Counted from the first letter of the stretch, positions 29,113 to 39,507 are shown. The stretch: DNA of 64,000 nucleotides from Bacteroidota bacterium (GCA_029570835.1 JAKPTX010000105.1:35806-99805), one strand, 5' to 3'. The notes: generated from the sequence alone by a model not told the origin. Translations and numbers: made by a program.

Positions 29113-30033
29113 TTAGCTCAATTCCAGCATTTTCAATATCGACTTCTTCGCTTTTTCCATCAATTCAGAATCAAGTAGAATTTCCGGTTTTTCATTTTCC
29201 AACGCGCTCAAGATTGAAGACAGAGTACTTAACTTCATGAATTCGCAGTCGTTACAGTTGCATTTTGTATCAGTTTGAACGAGATAAAACTTTTTATGTG
29301 GACTTCTTTTCTGCATTTCGTATAAAATCCCTGTTTCTGTGGCCACAATATACTCCTGTGTATCATCTTTTTCAGAATAGTTCAGCATAGCAGTGGTTGA
29401 CCCGATAAAGTCTGCCAATGCCAAAACAGTTCCTCTACATTCGGGATGAGCCAACACTTTAGCATGAGGATATTTCTCTTTCATCTCCACAAGTTGGTCC
29501 ACATTGAGTCGATCATGAACATGGCAAGCACCATCCCACAACACCATCTCTTTGCCGGTTTGTGAATTGATATACGCTCCCAAATTTCGATCCGGAGTAA
29601 ATACAATTTTCTGGTCTTTCGGTAGTGCATTCACAATTTTCAATGCATTACTAGAAGTTACTATAATATCTGACAATGCCTTAACCTGAGCACTACAATT
29701 GATATAACTCAACACAACATGATTCGGATAATCTTTCAAAAAGAGTTCCAATTCTTCTGCAGGACAACTGTCTGCCAAAGAGCAGTGTGCCTCCATATCG
29801 GGAATCAACACTTTTTTAGTTGGATTCAATATTTTAGATGTTTCCGCCATGAAATGCACCCCTGCAAAAAGGATAATATCCGCATCCGTATTCACAGCAT
29901 AACGCGCTAAAGCTAAACTATCCCCGACAAAGTCAGCAATTTTTTGTACCTCCGGCAGTGTATAGTAGTGTGCTAAGATCACTGCATTTTTCTCTTTTTT
30001 CAGTTGTTCTATTTTTTGAATTATTGCTGACAT
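29113..30033 (-). CDS. nadA: Quinolinate synthase A
   Basis: 4Fe-4S enzyme that condenses iminoaspartate with dihydroxyacetone phosphate to quinolinate for NAD synthesis. Motifs: VILAHYYTLPEVQKIADFVGDSLALA, FAGVHFMAETSKIL, PDMEAHCSLADSC (cluster Cys), NCSAQVKALSDIIVTSSNA, HPECRG (cluster Cys), GSTTAML and TDTKCNCNDCEFMKL (cluster Cys). The start at 30033 (MSAIIQKIEQLKKEKN) is preferred over an in-frame ATG at 30066, which would add 11 atypical residues. Other nad genes are not nearby. Confidence 0.95.
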   Translation of the reverse strand: MSAIIQKIEQLKKEKNAVILAHYYTLPEVQKIADFVGDSLALARYAVNTDADIILFAGVHFMAETSKILNPTKKVLIPDMEAHCSLADSCPAEELELFLKDYPNHVVLSYINCSAQVKALSDIIVTSSNALKIVNALPKDQKIVFTPDRNLGAYINSQTGKEMVLWDGACHVHDRLNVDQLVEMKEKYPHAKVLAHPECRGTVLALADFIGSTTAMLNYSEKDDTQEYIVATETGILYEMQKRSPHKKFYLVQTDTKCNCNDCEFMKLSTLSSILSALENEKPEILLDSELMEKAKKSILKMLELS

Positions 30034-30083
30034 AATTCTATTTCTTAACAAACATAAGTTCTTCAACTTATTGATTCAACTTG

Positions 30084-30091
30084 CAAAAGTA
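30084..30091 (-). promoter_or_regulatory. Putative -7 box (TACTTTTG) for nadA
   Basis: TACTTTTG on the minus strand matches TAnnTTTG and lies 50 bases before the preferred nadA start. No convincing -33 element. It abuts the divergent dxr promoter, so the two RNA polymerase footprints would overlap. Confidence 0.5.
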
Positions 30092-30100
30092 CAACCTTTT

Positions 30101-30131
30101 TTTGAATATTGTGTTTTTTTCGTTACTTTTG
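30101..30131 (+). promoter_or_regulatory. Promoter of dxr-rseP
   Basis: TTTG (30101-30104), a 19-base spacer and TACTTTTG (30124-30131) match the Bacteroidota consensus exactly. The dxr ATG lies 17 bases beyond the -7 box. Confidence 0.8.
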
Positions 30132-30148
30132 CTGTCTGAATTTTTGAG

Positions 30149-31303
30149 ATGGATAAAAGGAAAATTGCAATTCTCGGATCAACGGGATCGATGGGTGTTC
30201 AAGCCTTACAGGTCATTGAGCAATTCCCCGATCTTTTTGAGGTGGATCTGTTAGCAGCACTCAATAATGTCGATTTATTGATTGAACAAGCTAAAAAGCA
30301 CCAGCCCAACCATGTCGTGATTGTTAATGATGAGCACTATTTGAAGATTAAAGAGGCTTTAGCAGACGAATATATAAAAGTATTTACCGGAGCTGATTCT
30401 TTGTGTGACTTGATGGAGTTGAACTCTTTTGATATGGCACTTTCCTGTATCGTAGGCATTGCAGGGTTGAAACCGATATATAAAGCAATTGAAAGCAAAA
30501 AGATGATTGCGCTGGCAAATAAGGAGACCTTGGTGGTTGCCGGTGAACTGATGATGAAAACTGCCGCCCAAAAAGAGGTTCCTATTTTACCTGTTGATTC
30601 CGAACACTCCGCCATTTTTCAATCTTTGGTTGGAGAGCACTTTAATCCGATAGAAAAAATAATACTCACTGCTTCCGGAGGACCATTCCGTGGTAAAAAT
30701 GCCGAATTCCTTGAGCATGTTACCCCCAAACAAGCACTCAAACACCCGAACTGGGATATGGGAGCTAAAATTACCATTGATAGTGCTACATTGATGAACA
30801 AAGGATTGGAAGTGATTGAAGCCAAATGGCTCTTTAATTGCAGTTTAGACAAAATTGAGGTGGTGGTTCATCCCCAGTCGATTATCCACTCTCTGGTCCA
30901 ATTTACAGATGGGTCCATTAAGGCACAGTTGGGACTGCCCGACATGAAACTTCCGATTCAATATGCACTCTCCTACCCTTATAGATTACCCAACCAGTTT
31001 CCAAGATTCAACTTTTTAGACTACCCGGAGTTCACTTTCGAAACTCCTGATACCAGCACATTCCCTTGTTTGTCCATTGCTTATGAAGCTTCAAAAATGG
31101 GGGGAAGTGCACCCTGTGTCATGAATGCTGCCAACGAAGTAGCTGTGGCACATTTTTTGCAAGAAAAGATTGGATTTAACGATATTCCAAAATTGATTGA
31201 GTATGCTGTAACGAAAATGCCCTTTACCAAACCAACTACAATTGATGAATATTTACAGGTAGATCAAGAAACAAGAGAATTTTTAGAAAATAACAGATTT
31301 TAA
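30149..31303 (+). CDS. dxr: 1-deoxy-D-xylulose 5-phosphate reductoisomerase
   Basis: Converts DXP to 2-C-methyl-D-erythritol 4-phosphate with NADPH, the committed step of the MEP isoprenoid pathway. The 384-aa protein has the NADPH site ILGSTGSMGVQALQVI, ALANKETLVVAGELM, metal and substrate motifs PVDSEHSAIFQ and LTASGGPFRG, and HPNWDMGAKITIDSATLMNKGLEVIEAKWLF. It is followed two bases later by rseP, a frequent pairing because both sit near membrane and isoprenoid genes in many genomes. Confidence 0.97.
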   Translation: MDKRKIAILGSTGSMGVQALQVIEQFPDLFEVDLLAALNNVDLLIEQAKKHQPNHVVIVNDEHYLKIKEALADEYIKVFTGADSLCDLMELNSFDMALSCIVGIAGLKPIYKAIESKKMIALANKETLVVAGELMMKTAAQKEVPILPVDSEHSAIFQSLVGEHFNPIEKIILTASGGPFRGKNAEFLEHVTPKQALKHPNWDMGAKITIDSATLMNKGLEVIEAKWLFNCSLDKIEVVVHPQSIIHSLVQFTDGSIKAQLGLPDMKLPIQYALSYPYRLPNQFPRFNFLDYPEFTFETPDTSTFPCLSIAYEASKMGGSAPCVMNAANEVAVAHFLQEKIGFNDIPKLIEYAVTKMPFTKPTTIDEYLQVDQETREFLENNRF

Positions 31304-31305
31304 TA

Positions 31306-32691
31306 ATGGGAATTACAACACAAATTATAGGCCTTATAGCCAGTCTAGGTATTTTAGTTTTTATTCACGAACTGGGACACTTTGTCTTTGCGAGAATATT
31401 TAAAACCAGAGTAGAAAAATTTTATCTCTTTTTCAATATTGGTTTTTCTATTGTACGAATGAAAACAGTCAATGGAAAAAGAGAGTTCTCCTTTTTCTCC
31501 AAAAGTGCGCCTGAATCATGGAAAGAGGATCCTGAAACAACAGAATGGGGAATCGGATGGCTCCCTCTGGGTGGTTATTGCTCTATCGCAGGAATGGTGG
31601 ATGAGACCAAATCGGCAGACCAATTATCGGAAGAGCCTCAACCCTGGGAGTTTAGATCTAAAAAAACATGGCAACGCTTCCTGATTATCATTGGGGGTGT
31701 ACTTTTTAATTTCATCTCTGCCATCTTGATCTATATCCTGATGTTTTACCATTGGGGAGAAACCTATATTCCACTTGATAATGCCAAATATGGATATCAG
31801 TTTACTGAGGTGGCTCAAAAAGTCGGATTTAAAAATGGGGATGAAATTCTATTGGTGGATCAAAACAAACCTCTCGATTTAGCTGATTTTTCCAAACAAC
31901 TTCTCATTGATGACGTAAAAAGTGTTACAGTATTAAGAAATGGAGAAAAAGTTGAGATTGCTATCCCTAAAGATTTTGGGAAGCAGGTTGTTGGTGAAGG
32001 CAAAGGGATGTTTTGCACTTACCGATTCCCTTTCGTTGTTGACCGGGTAATAGAAGGGATGCCGGCACAAAAAGGGGGATTGATGGCTCACGATAGTGTC
32101 ATATCAGTCAATGGAGTTGAACAGCTTTCATACTACAATTATGTAGACTCTTTCAAACAAAATCCGCAAAAACAGCTTATTTTAGGAGTGATGAGAGGGG
32201 ATCAGCTGGTCGAACTCACCGTTACCCCAAATGAAGAAGGAATGGTGGGTGTTTATCCCGTAAACCCCACTCAATTTTTACAAAGCGAAACCACCTACTA
32301 TACTTTTTGGAAATCTATTCCCAGAGGACTAAATCAAGGGGTTAAAAATCTAAGTATGTACGTTAAGCAGTTCAAGTTGGTGTTCACTAAAGAGGGTGCT
32401 ACTCAAATTGGTGGATTTGGAGCGATTGGTAAACTATTCCCGAAAGCCTGGGATTGGTACATTTTCTGGAATAATACAGCATTGTTGGCCATCATTCTTG
32501 CATTTATGAATATCTTGCCGATCCCGGCTTTGGACGGAGGTTATATCCTTTTCATTCTGGTAGAAATGGTTACGGGCAGAAAACCGAGTGATAAATTTCT
32601 GGGATATGCCAATACAGTCGGCTTTATTCTTCTGATTGCACTCTTGCTTTATGCCAATGGAATGGATGTTATCAGGGGCTTTTTTAAATAG
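31306..32691 (+). CDS. rseP: RseP-type site-2 zinc metalloprotease
   Basis: Inner-membrane protease that cuts transmembrane segments, typically of anti-sigma factors. The 461-aa protein has the zinc motif HELGH at residues 21-25 inside the first membrane helix. A PDZ-like region follows (YQFTEVAQKVGFKNGDEILLVDQNKP), with a second (MPAQKGGLMAHDSVISVNGV). The C-terminal metal motif is NILPIPALDGGYI. Four membrane segments are apparent. It directly follows dxr (TAATAATG junction). Confidence 0.93.
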   Translation: MGITTQIIGLIASLGILVFIHELGHFVFARIFKTRVEKFYLFFNIGFSIVRMKTVNGKREFSFFSKSAPESWKEDPETTEWGIGWLPLGGYCSIAGMVDETKSADQLSEEPQPWEFRSKKTWQRFLIIIGGVLFNFISAILIYILMFYHWGETYIPLDNAKYGYQFTEVAQKVGFKNGDEILLVDQNKPLDLADFSKQLLIDDVKSVTVLRNGEKVEIAIPKDFGKQVVGEGKGMFCTYRFPFVVDRVIEGMPAQKGGLMAHDSVISVNGVEQLSYYNYVDSFKQNPQKQLILGVMRGDQLVELTVTPNEEGMVGVYPVNPTQFLQSETTYYTFWKSIPRGLNQGVKNLSMYVKQFKLVFTKEGATQIGGFGAIGKLFPKAWDWYIFWNNTALLAIILAFMNILPIPALDGGYILFILVEMVTGRKPSDKFLGYANTVGFILLIALLLYANGMDVIRGFFK

Positions 32692-32752
32692 AAAGTCGAA
32701 ACGAAACAAAAAGTTAACGAAAAATTAATCCCTATACTATTAGTTTTTTTTA

Positions 32753-32760
32753 TATCTTTG
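32753..32760 (+). promoter_or_regulatory. Putative -7 box (TATCTTTG) of guaB
   Basis: TATCTTTG matches TAnnTTTG and lies 132 bases before the guaB ATG. The -33 region is T-rich without a clear TTTG. It implies an untranslated leader of about 125 bases. Confidence 0.55.
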
Positions 32761-32788
32761 TCGATTAAACAAGGAGCTAGGAGGTTTC

Positions 32789-32819
32789 TTGATTTTAAGT
32801 TTATAGTACTCAAAATCAA
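32789..32819 (+). other. Leader hairpin upstream of guaB
   Basis: TTGATTTT (32789-32796) pairs with AAAATCAA (32812-32819) around a 15-base loop in the predicted guaB leader. No known purine-riboswitch core could be recognised. It may be only a stem that shapes the leader. Confidence 0.35.
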
Positions 32820-32892
32820 CATTATATGCTCACTGTCAATTTTCCCCCTTCTCTATTGAATAATATTTAATCTGTAAAAAAGATTCTTAATT

Positions 32893-34395
32893 ATGGCACA
32901 AATTATGGACGAAGTTTCAAGAACCTTTAATGAATACCTGCTTATTCCGGGTTTGACAACCAGAGAGTGTACTCCTGATCGAGTTGATTTAAGTACCCCT
33001 ATTACAAGATACAAAAAAGGGGAGGTGCCTGAACTGAAGCTCAATATTCCTATTGTTTCAGCTATCATGCAATCAGTTTCAAACTCAACATTGGCTATTG
33101 CTCTGGCAAGAAATGGCGGTTTGTCATTTATTTTTGGGTCTCAACCGATTGATGAGCAGGCTGAAATGGTGAGAAAGGTAAAAAAATTCAAAGCAGGATT
33201 TGTAGTGAGTGACGCTAATCTGAAGCCCACACAAACTTTAAAAGATGTGCTTGACATCAAAGCAAAAACCGGATTCTCAACCATTGGAATTACGGAAGAT
33301 GGAACTTCCAATGGCAAACTTTTGGGCATGGTTACCAGCAGAGATTACAGGCCCAATAAAGATCCACACGATAAGCTGATTCAAGATTTTATGACCCCCT
33401 TCTCCAAATTGGTTACCGGTCAGTTTGGCATCACGTTGGAAGAAGCTAATGATATTATTTGGGAACACAAGGTCAACACACTCCCTATTATTGATGAAGA
33501 TCAATCGTTGAAATATTTTGTTTTTAGAAAAGATTACGATAACCACAAAGAGTATCCCAACGAGTTATTGGATGATCATAAAAGATTATTGGTCGGAGCC
33601 GGTATCAACACACGCGATTATGTTGAAAGGGTACCTAAATTGTTGGATGCCGGTGTCGACATTTTATGTATTGACTCCTCTGACGGCTTCTCTGAGTATC
33701 AAAAAGATACCATCCATTATATTAAAGAAAAATATGGTGAAGGAGTGAAGGTTGGAGCCGGAAATGTTGTTGATGCTATTGGATTCAATTATTTAGCCGA
33801 TGCCGGAGCAGACTTTATAAAAGTTGGAATCGGAGGTGGATCAATTTGCATTACCAGAGAACAAAAAGGGATTGGAAGAGGTCAGGCTACTGCTATTATT
33901 GAAATTGCAAAAGCTAGAGACGAATACTTCAAAAAGCATGGAGTTTATATCCCTATTTGTTCTGACGGAGGAATTGTTCAGGATTATCACATGGTTCTTG
34001 CCTTATCAATGGGTGCGGACTTTATTATGATGGGACGCTATTTTGCCCGTTTCGATGAAAGTCCAACAAAAAAATTGATGGTCAATGGAAACTATGTAAA
34101 GGAATATTGGGGAGAGGGCTCCAACAGAGCCAGAAACTGGCAGCGTTATGATATGGGCGGATCCACCGGGATGAAATTTGAAGAGGGTGTGGATAGCTAC
34201 GTTCCTTATGCCGGAAAATTAAAAGATAATATAGAGATAACATTGGGCAAAATCAAAGCTACCATGTGCAGCTGCGGTGTACTCACTATTCCCGAATTAA
34301 AAGAAAATGCGAAGATCACCATGGTTTCCTCAACCAGTATTATTGAGGGAGGTGTTCATGACGTAATTTTAAAAGATAGTACAAACTCAATTTAA
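32893..34395 (+). CDS. guaB: IMP dehydrogenase
   Basis: Oxidises IMP to XMP with NAD, the rate-limiting step of GMP synthesis. The 500-aa protein shows the IMPDH barrel with [25 protein letters not shown], a two-CBS insert around residues 100-220, and the nucleotide and catalytic loop [21 protein letters not shown] with the active-site Cys. [29 protein letters not shown] and the flap region [12 protein letters not shown] follow. The C-terminus ([15 protein letters not shown]) differs from the shorter E. coli type. A large T9SS gene follows after 10 bases. Confidence 0.95.
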   Translation: MAQIMDEVSRTFNEYLLIPGLTTRECTPDRVDLSTPITRYKKGEVPELKLNIPIVSAIMQSVSNSTLAIALARNGGLSFIFGSQPIDEQAEMVRKVKKFKAGFVVSDANLKPTQTLKDVLDIKAKTGFSTIGITEDGTSNGKLLGMVTSRDYRPNKDPHDKLIQDFMTPFSKLVTGQFGITLEEANDIIWEHKVNTLPIIDEDQSLKYFVFRKDYDNHKEYPNELLDDHKRLLVGAGINTRDYVERVPKLLDAGVDILCIDSSDGFSEYQKDTIHYIKEKYGEGVKVGAGNVVDAIGFNYLADAGADFIKVGIGGGSICITREQKGIGRGQATAIIEIAKARDEYFKKHGVYIPICSDGGIVQDYHMVLALSMGADFIMMGRYFARFDESPTKKLMVNGNYVKEYWGEGSNRARNWQRYDMGGSTGMKFEEGVDSYVPYAGKLKDNIEITLGKIKATMCSCGVLTIPELKENAKITMVSSTSIIEGGVHDVILKDSTNSI

Positions 34396-34405
34396 TTATA
34401 ACACT

Positions 34406-37400
34406 ATGAAAACAATAAAACATTTAGCCCTTGCGGTGCTGTTCTTTTTTCTGGGAACGACTACGCTGCATCTTTGGGCACAAGAAAACTCGCCTAACAC
34501 AGTCATTTTAAGTGAGGATTTTGAAAATTTAATCTCCGGAAACGGATCCTACGGAGGTTCAACCTTGACTTTCAACAGTGGTGTCTATTTTGTTAAAGGT
34601 TATACTACAATGGATGCCAACGACCGTAGAATAGGTACCCGTTCTATTCGCTTAAGAGCTAATGCCAATGATACACCCGGTCACGAAATTACTATGACTT
34701 TTGATTTAGCCAATGGAGCTGGAAATGTCTCTTTTATGTATGGGTCATACAGCGGACATTCAGGGGGAACAGTGTATGTTCAATACTCAACAGATCAAGG
34801 GACTACCTGGAATGAGGTGCCTAACAATAGTGTTACAGCACCCGCCTGGGATGAAACTGTGGGGATGCTTTCAGCAACTGTACCTGTGAATATTGCCGGA
34901 ACTGTGAGAATTAGAATTTTTAAAGCTGCACAACCCGGGTCAACAACCATCAATATTGACAACTTAGAGGTTACAGCGTACTCTCAAACCAACCAAGTAG
35001 CTGCTCCCCTATTCAGTGTCAATAGCGGAACTTATTATGAGCCATTTCAAGTAACTCTTTCCAGCACGACTGCTGATGCCAGTATTTATTATACAACGGA
35101 CGGATCAACCCCTGATGCCGGTTCTACACTCTACACAACACCGATCTCAGTTTCTACAACTACCACTTTAAAGGCAATCGCCGTTAAAACCGGTATGACC
35201 AATAGTGGAGTTTCTACCGCTACCTACACTTTCCCCATCCAAGTTGCTAATATAGCTGCATTCAAAGCTGCCAATACCACCACTAACTCTACCGTATATC
35301 ATATCACAGGTGATGTAACTTTTGTATTTAAAGCGGGAAGAAATACTTATATCAAAGATGAAACCGGCGGTCTGTTGATTTATGACGCCAGTACTCCTAT
35401 CATTACTGAACAATATAATCCCGGAGACGTAATTCCCGGAGGCGTTTATGGAACCTACACACTATATAACGGATTGATAGAGTTGATTCCTACTTATCCA
35501 ACTGCAGCAGGAACCCCTGGAACACCTGTTGTTCCCCTCGTTCTCACTATGGGTGAAATTATCAATAATTTCGACACCTATCAATCGCAACTGGTTACCA
35601 TTGAGCAAGTTACTTTTGATAGTGGCACATTTGGTACCGGTGCAGCAGGAAACATTACGATACACCAAGGAGGAAATTCGATGACCTGTCGAAATCACTT
35701 CGCTACCATTACTAACTATTCTCCGGATCCTAATGAAGAGTACAATGTAACAGGCTTTTTGATTCCTTATAACACCAGCAAACAGATTGCACCACGCGAT
35801 ACAAATGATATTCAACTTTATACTCCTCCTGCAATCCCTACCTATACCATCACTTTCCCAACTCTAACCGGGATCACCTTTTCTCCGGTTGCAGGATATG
35901 AGTCTCCGGTGGATTCTTTAGACAATTTTGCATTTACCGTAACTTTAGCTCCTTCGCATAATAACTCTAATATTACCATCAAAAGTAATGGCGTTGTTTT
36001 AACTCCCGTTGAAGGAGTATATACCATCACTTCCATTGTTGCAGATCAAGTTATTACCGTTGAAGGTCTTGCAATCAATACCTATCAAATTGTAGCTTCT
36101 AGTGGTGCTAATGGAACTATTACTCCTGCCGGCACCCTCACAGTAAACTATGGAGGAAACCTAACCTTTAACTTCACTCCTGATGCGGGATATATGATTG
36201 ATGAAGTGACTGTTGATAATGTTGCTGTAGGGAATAACCCTCAATACACATTGAACAATATTACTGCCAATCATACCATTCACGTTACTTTCGAAGCTAT
36301 TCCGGTGAATCAATATACGGTAACTGCTTCTGCAGGACCTAATGGTACAATCACTCCCACAGGAACCCAATTGGTTGATGAAGGAGATGATATTACTTTC
36401 ACCATTACTCCTAATCAAGATTATGAAATTGATACCCTATTTATTGATGGTGCAGCTGTGAATCCTGCTCTAACCTATACTTTTGAAAACGTTACAGCCA
36501 ACCATATCATCCACGTTACTTTCAAAGCCATTCCGATACCTCAATACACTATAGCTGCTTCTACAGGACCTAATGGTACAATCACTCCAACAGGAGCTCA
36601 ATTGGTTGATGAAGGTGATGATATCACTTTTACAATTACTCCCGATCAGGGTTATGAGATTGATACACTCCGGATTGATGGTGTTGCCGTAACTCCAGCT
36701 CTCACCTATACATTTGCAAACGTAACTGCTAACCATACTATTCATGTAACTTTCAAAGCTATTCCGGTAATTCAATACACCATAACCGCTTCTGCAGGTC
36801 CTAACGGTACTGTTGCTCCTACGGGAGCACAGTTGGTTGATGAAGCAGATGATATCACTTTCACTGCTACTCCTGACCAAAGTTATGAGATTGACTCTCT
36901 TTACATCGATGGTGTAGCAGTAACTCCTGTTTCAACTTACACATTTGCAAACGTAACTGCAAACCATACCATTCATTATACTTTTGCTCCCGTTGTAGAA
37001 GAGGATTTCTTTGAAGATTTTGAAAATTTAATAGACGGAACTCCAGCCTATGCCGGTGCAACTTTAACTTTTGGTAGCGGTGTCTATTTTGTTAAGGGTT
37101 TCTCCTCGCTCACCGATAATAACGACCGTAAAATTGGTACCCGTTCTATCCGAATGAGAGCAAACCAAAATGACGCTACCGGTAATGAAATCACTATGAC
37201 TTTTGACCGCACCAACGGTATCGGAGATGTTTCATTCCGCTATGCTTCCTATGGAACCCATTCCGGAGGAACCGTTTACGTTCAATACTCAACAGACCAA
37301 GGTACAACATGGAATGATGTGCCTAACAACAGTGTTACAGCACCCGCATGGGATGAAACTGTTGGTATGCTTTCAGCTACTGTTCCTGTGAATGTTGCCG

Positions 37401-38851
37401 GAACTGTGAGAATCAGAATCTTTAAAGCACAGGAAGCCGCTTCCAGAAGTGTTAATATCGACAATCTTGAATTAACTGATTTTGACCCGACTACCATAGT
37501 TTCAACACCGGTATTCAGTCCTGGTGGTGGAACTATCTTTGCGCCGGTTCAGGTAACCATTTCTACCGCTACTGCAGATGCAACTATTTATTACACTACA
37601 GATGGAACTACTCCTGATGAAAATGCTGCACTCTATACTACTCCTATCTCAATCTCAACAACAACTACGCTGAAAGCGATCGCAGTTAAAACCGGCATGA
37701 CCAGCAGTGGAGTTGCAAGTGCTACTTATACTTTCCCTACTCAGGTTAATACCATTGAAGAGTTTATCGAAGCTAACAACGGTGTAACGAGCAGTACTCC
37801 TTACCAGATTACAGGTGACGTTACTTTTGTGTTCAGAAGCGGACGTTATATCTATATCACTGATGAAACTGCTTCCCTCTTGGTGTTTGATAACAGCACC
37901 AGTTTGATTACTAACGAATATGTTAATGGAGATATCATTGAGGGGGGAATCATCGGTACCTGCAACATCTATAACGGACTAACTCAAATGATTCCCCTAA
38001 CCGACTGGGCAGCCTCTACTGACAATGATGGAACAGTAACTCCGATTGTTGTAACCGTTGAAGATATTATCGACAACTATGGGTTATACGAATCCAAATT
38101 GGTTACCATTGAGAATGTAACGTTCAGTGCCGGAGAATTTAACACCACCAGCACTACCAATGTTAACTTTACTCAAGATGGCAACAGTATGGCTTGTCGC
38201 AATGTACACAGAACCCTGGACATGACCATTCCTGAAGGATTCCAGGCTGATGTAACAGGATTTATTCTCAGATACAACACCAACTTCCAAATTGCTCCGA
38301 GAGGCAATAACGATATTGTTGAAGTAACCGTTGAACCTGAACAAGTTGCTACTCCTACGTTTACACCTGCCGGAGGAACTTACAATGAACCTCTTACAGT
38401 AACTATCGCTTGTGCTACTCCTGATGCTACTATCTACTACACCACTGACGGCACTGAACCTAACAATGCGAGCACACTTTACAATGGAGAGTTTACACTT
38501 CAAGCAGGCGTATACACTGTCAAAGCAATCGCGTATAAAACAGATATGCTCCCCAGTGAAATTGCCACTGTAGAATATGAAATCACTGTTGGTATCAGCG
38601 AATATGAAGCTCAACAGATCCAGATCTATCCTAATCCTACTCAAGGATCAGTGCAATGGATTAACAACTCTGCATCGCTTGAAATTGAGTCTTACCAATT
38701 GTATGATCAATACGGCAGAATGTTGATGTCAGGTAAAGTTATGAACCAATCCGAAACCATCGATTTACAAGAATTGAGTTCCGGCATCTATCTGCTTCAT
38801 TTGAATAGTGAAGAAGGAACCATTGTTAAAAAGATTATGAAAATTGAATAA
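34406..38851 (+). CDS. T9SS surface protein with internal duplication (1481 aa)
   Basis: Secreted multidomain protein. The signal peptide ends near LHLWAQ. Block 1 has a jelly-roll domain (EDFENLISGNGSYGG, ~33-195), a chitobiase-C-terminal-like beta domain (YYTTDGSTPDAGSTLYTTPI, ~197-277) and an OB-like domain (ITGDVTFVFKAGRNTYIKDE ... QLVTIEQVTF, ~278-475). A short beta domain and four repeats of about 75 residues (ASAGPNGTITPTG ... ANHTIHVTF, ~556-860) follow. Block 2 then repeats the jelly roll, chitobiase-like and OB-like domains. A third chitobiase-like domain (YYTTDGTEPNNASTLYNGEF) and a type A sorting domain (IQIYPNPTQGSVQWI ... SSGIYLLHL) end the protein. No catalytic motif was recognised. 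It has its own terminator and may be read through from guaB. Confidence 0.92.
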   Translation: MKTIKHLALAVLFFFLGTTTLHLWAQENSPNTVILSEDFENLISGNGSYGGSTLTFNSGVYFVKGYTTMDANDRRIGTRSIRLRANANDTPGHEITMTFDLANGAGNVSFMYGSYSGHSGGTVYVQYSTDQGTTWNEVPNNSVTAPAWDETVGMLSATVPVNIAGTVRIRIFKAAQPGSTTINIDNLEVTAYSQTNQVAAPLFSVNSGTYYEPFQVTLSSTTADASIYYTTDGSTPDAGSTLYTTPISVSTTTTLKAIAVKTGMTNSGVSTATYTFPIQVANIAAFKAANTTTNSTVYHITGDVTFVFKAGRNTYIKDETGGLLIYDASTPIITEQYNPGDVIPGGVYGTYTLYNGLIELIPTYPTAAGTPGTPVVPLVLTMGEIINNFDTYQSQLVTIEQVTFDSGTFGTGAAGNITIHQGGNSMTCRNHFATITNYSPDPNEEYNVTGFLIPYNTSKQIAPRDTNDIQLYTPPAIPTYTITFPTLTGITFSPVAGYESPVDSLDNFAFTVTLAPSHNNSNITIKSNGVVLTPVEGVYTITSIVADQVITVEGLAINTYQIVASSGANGTITPAGTLTVNYGGNLTFNFTPDAGYMIDEVTVDNVAVGNNPQYTLNNITANHTIHVTFEAIPVNQYTVTASAGPNGTITPTGTQLVDEGDDITFTITPNQDYEIDTLFIDGAAVNPALTYTFENVTANHIIHVTFKAIPIPQYTIAASTGPNGTITPTGAQLVDEGDDITFTITPDQGYEIDTLRIDGVAVTPALTYTFANVTANHTIHVTFKAIPVIQYTITASAGPNGTVAPTGAQLVDEADDITFTATPDQSYEIDSLYIDGVAVTPVSTYTFANVTANHTIHYTFAPVVEEDFFEDFENLIDGTPAYAGATLTFGSGVYFVKGFSSLTDNNDRKIGTRSIRMRANQNDATGNEITMTFDRTNGIGDVSFRYASYGTHSGGTVYVQYSTDQGTTWNDVPNNSVTAPAWDETVGMLSATVPVNVAGTVRIRIFKAQEAASRSVNIDNLELTDFDPTTIVSTPVFSPGGGTIFAPVQVTISTATADATIYYTTDGTTPDENAALYTTPISISTTTTLKAIAVKTGMTSSGVASATYTFPTQVNTIEEFIEANNGVTSSTPYQITGDVTFVFRSGRYIYITDETASLLVFDNSTSLITNEYVNGDIIEGGIIGTCNIYNGLTQMIPLTDWAASTDNDGTVTPIVVTVEDIIDNYGLYESKLVTIENVTFSAGEFNTTSTTNVNFTQDGNSMACRNVHRTLDMTIPEGFQADVTGFILRYNTNFQIAPRGNNDIVEVTVEPEQVATPTFTPAGGTYNEPLTVTIACATPDATIYYTTDGTEPNNASTLYNGEFTLQAGVYTVKAIAYKTDMLPSEIATVEYEITVGISEYEAQQIQIYPNPTQGSVQWINNSASLEIESYQLYDQYGRMLMSGKVMNQSETIDLQELSSGIYLLHLNSEEGTIVKKIMKIE

Positions 38852-38874
38852 TAATCTTTTCAAATAAATTTAAA

Positions 38875-38909
38875 AGAGCGATCTAAGTTTTTAGGTCGCT
38901 CTTTTTTTT
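38875..38909 (+). terminator. Rho-independent terminator of the 1481-aa gene
   Basis: AGAGCGATCTAA (38875-38886) pairs with TTAGGTCGCTCT (38891-38902) around GTTT, with one G-T pair, and runs into eight or more T. It lies 24 bases after the stop codon. Confidence 0.9.
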
Positions 38910-39151
38910 CTTGTTTTTCTTTTTTTATAAATTTAAAAAATCAGGGGGCAGGAAAACTATTCCTCTTCAGTCATACCATTTCCCCACTCTCAAATACTAT
39001 CTCTCCTAGAACGCGAGACAAATTACGAATTACGGTTTTACAAGGAAGAAGGTAGAATGAAAAAAAGGCGAAAGGCGAAAGTTTTTATTAAAAATTGAAA
39101 ATTGAAAATTATCAAATTATTAACATATCTCATTGATATTCATATCAATAG

Positions 39152-39208
39152 CCGTGTCCTTTAGGGCACGGATGGGGATTACCCTCCAGATACCAAGGGC
39201 TTTAGCCC
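39152..39208. repeat. Two REP-like hairpins (CCGTGTCC and GGGCTTTAGCCC)
   Basis: CCGTGTCC/GGGCACGG (39152-39171) has a TTTA loop and one G-T pair. GGGCTTTAGCCC (39197-39208) is a second compact hairpin. Both share the short TTTA-loop design and lie within the composite element. Confidence 0.65.
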
Positions 39209-39306
39209 AAATTTATTATAATATTAGCCTTAGAGGGTTAAAATTGGAAAATGCAATATCGTTCCCGATTAGTTCTAAATTCTACCTTCAAATTCCCACC
39301 TTTTAT

Positions 39307-39380
39307 AATGTCACCCCTTCGGGGTTCTATCAGCTCTTGGGGTCAACGTTTTGCTATAATAATGCCACCCCTTCGGGGTT
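39307..39380. repeat. CCCCTTCGGGG hairpin doublet
   Basis: Two copies of AATGYCACCCCTTCGGGGTT (39307-39326, 39361-39380) start 54 bases apart, with TTGGGGTCAACGTTTTGCTA between them. The same paired unit occurs in the opposite orientation at 63318-63390 and 63537-63610. Confidence 0.8.
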
Positions 39381-39507
39381 ACTCTGCAAAATACAACACT
39401 ATAACAAATTCAATTCTAAATTTAGGAATCGTAATTCGTAATTTGTAATTCGTAATTGGCAACAGGTCCTTAAAGGGAAATATTACCGAGCGGGGTGGTG
39501 AAATAGC

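Noticed and set aside
32761..32892. Purine riboswitch before guaB
   Set aside because: A simple hairpin is present but the three-way junction core could not be recognised.
39133..39448. Two overlapping frames of 65-102 codons in the pnp-side spacer
   Set aside because: They translate REP hairpins and linkers (for example TPSGFYQLLGS); the same DNA recurs at 63.3-63.6 kb without a frame.
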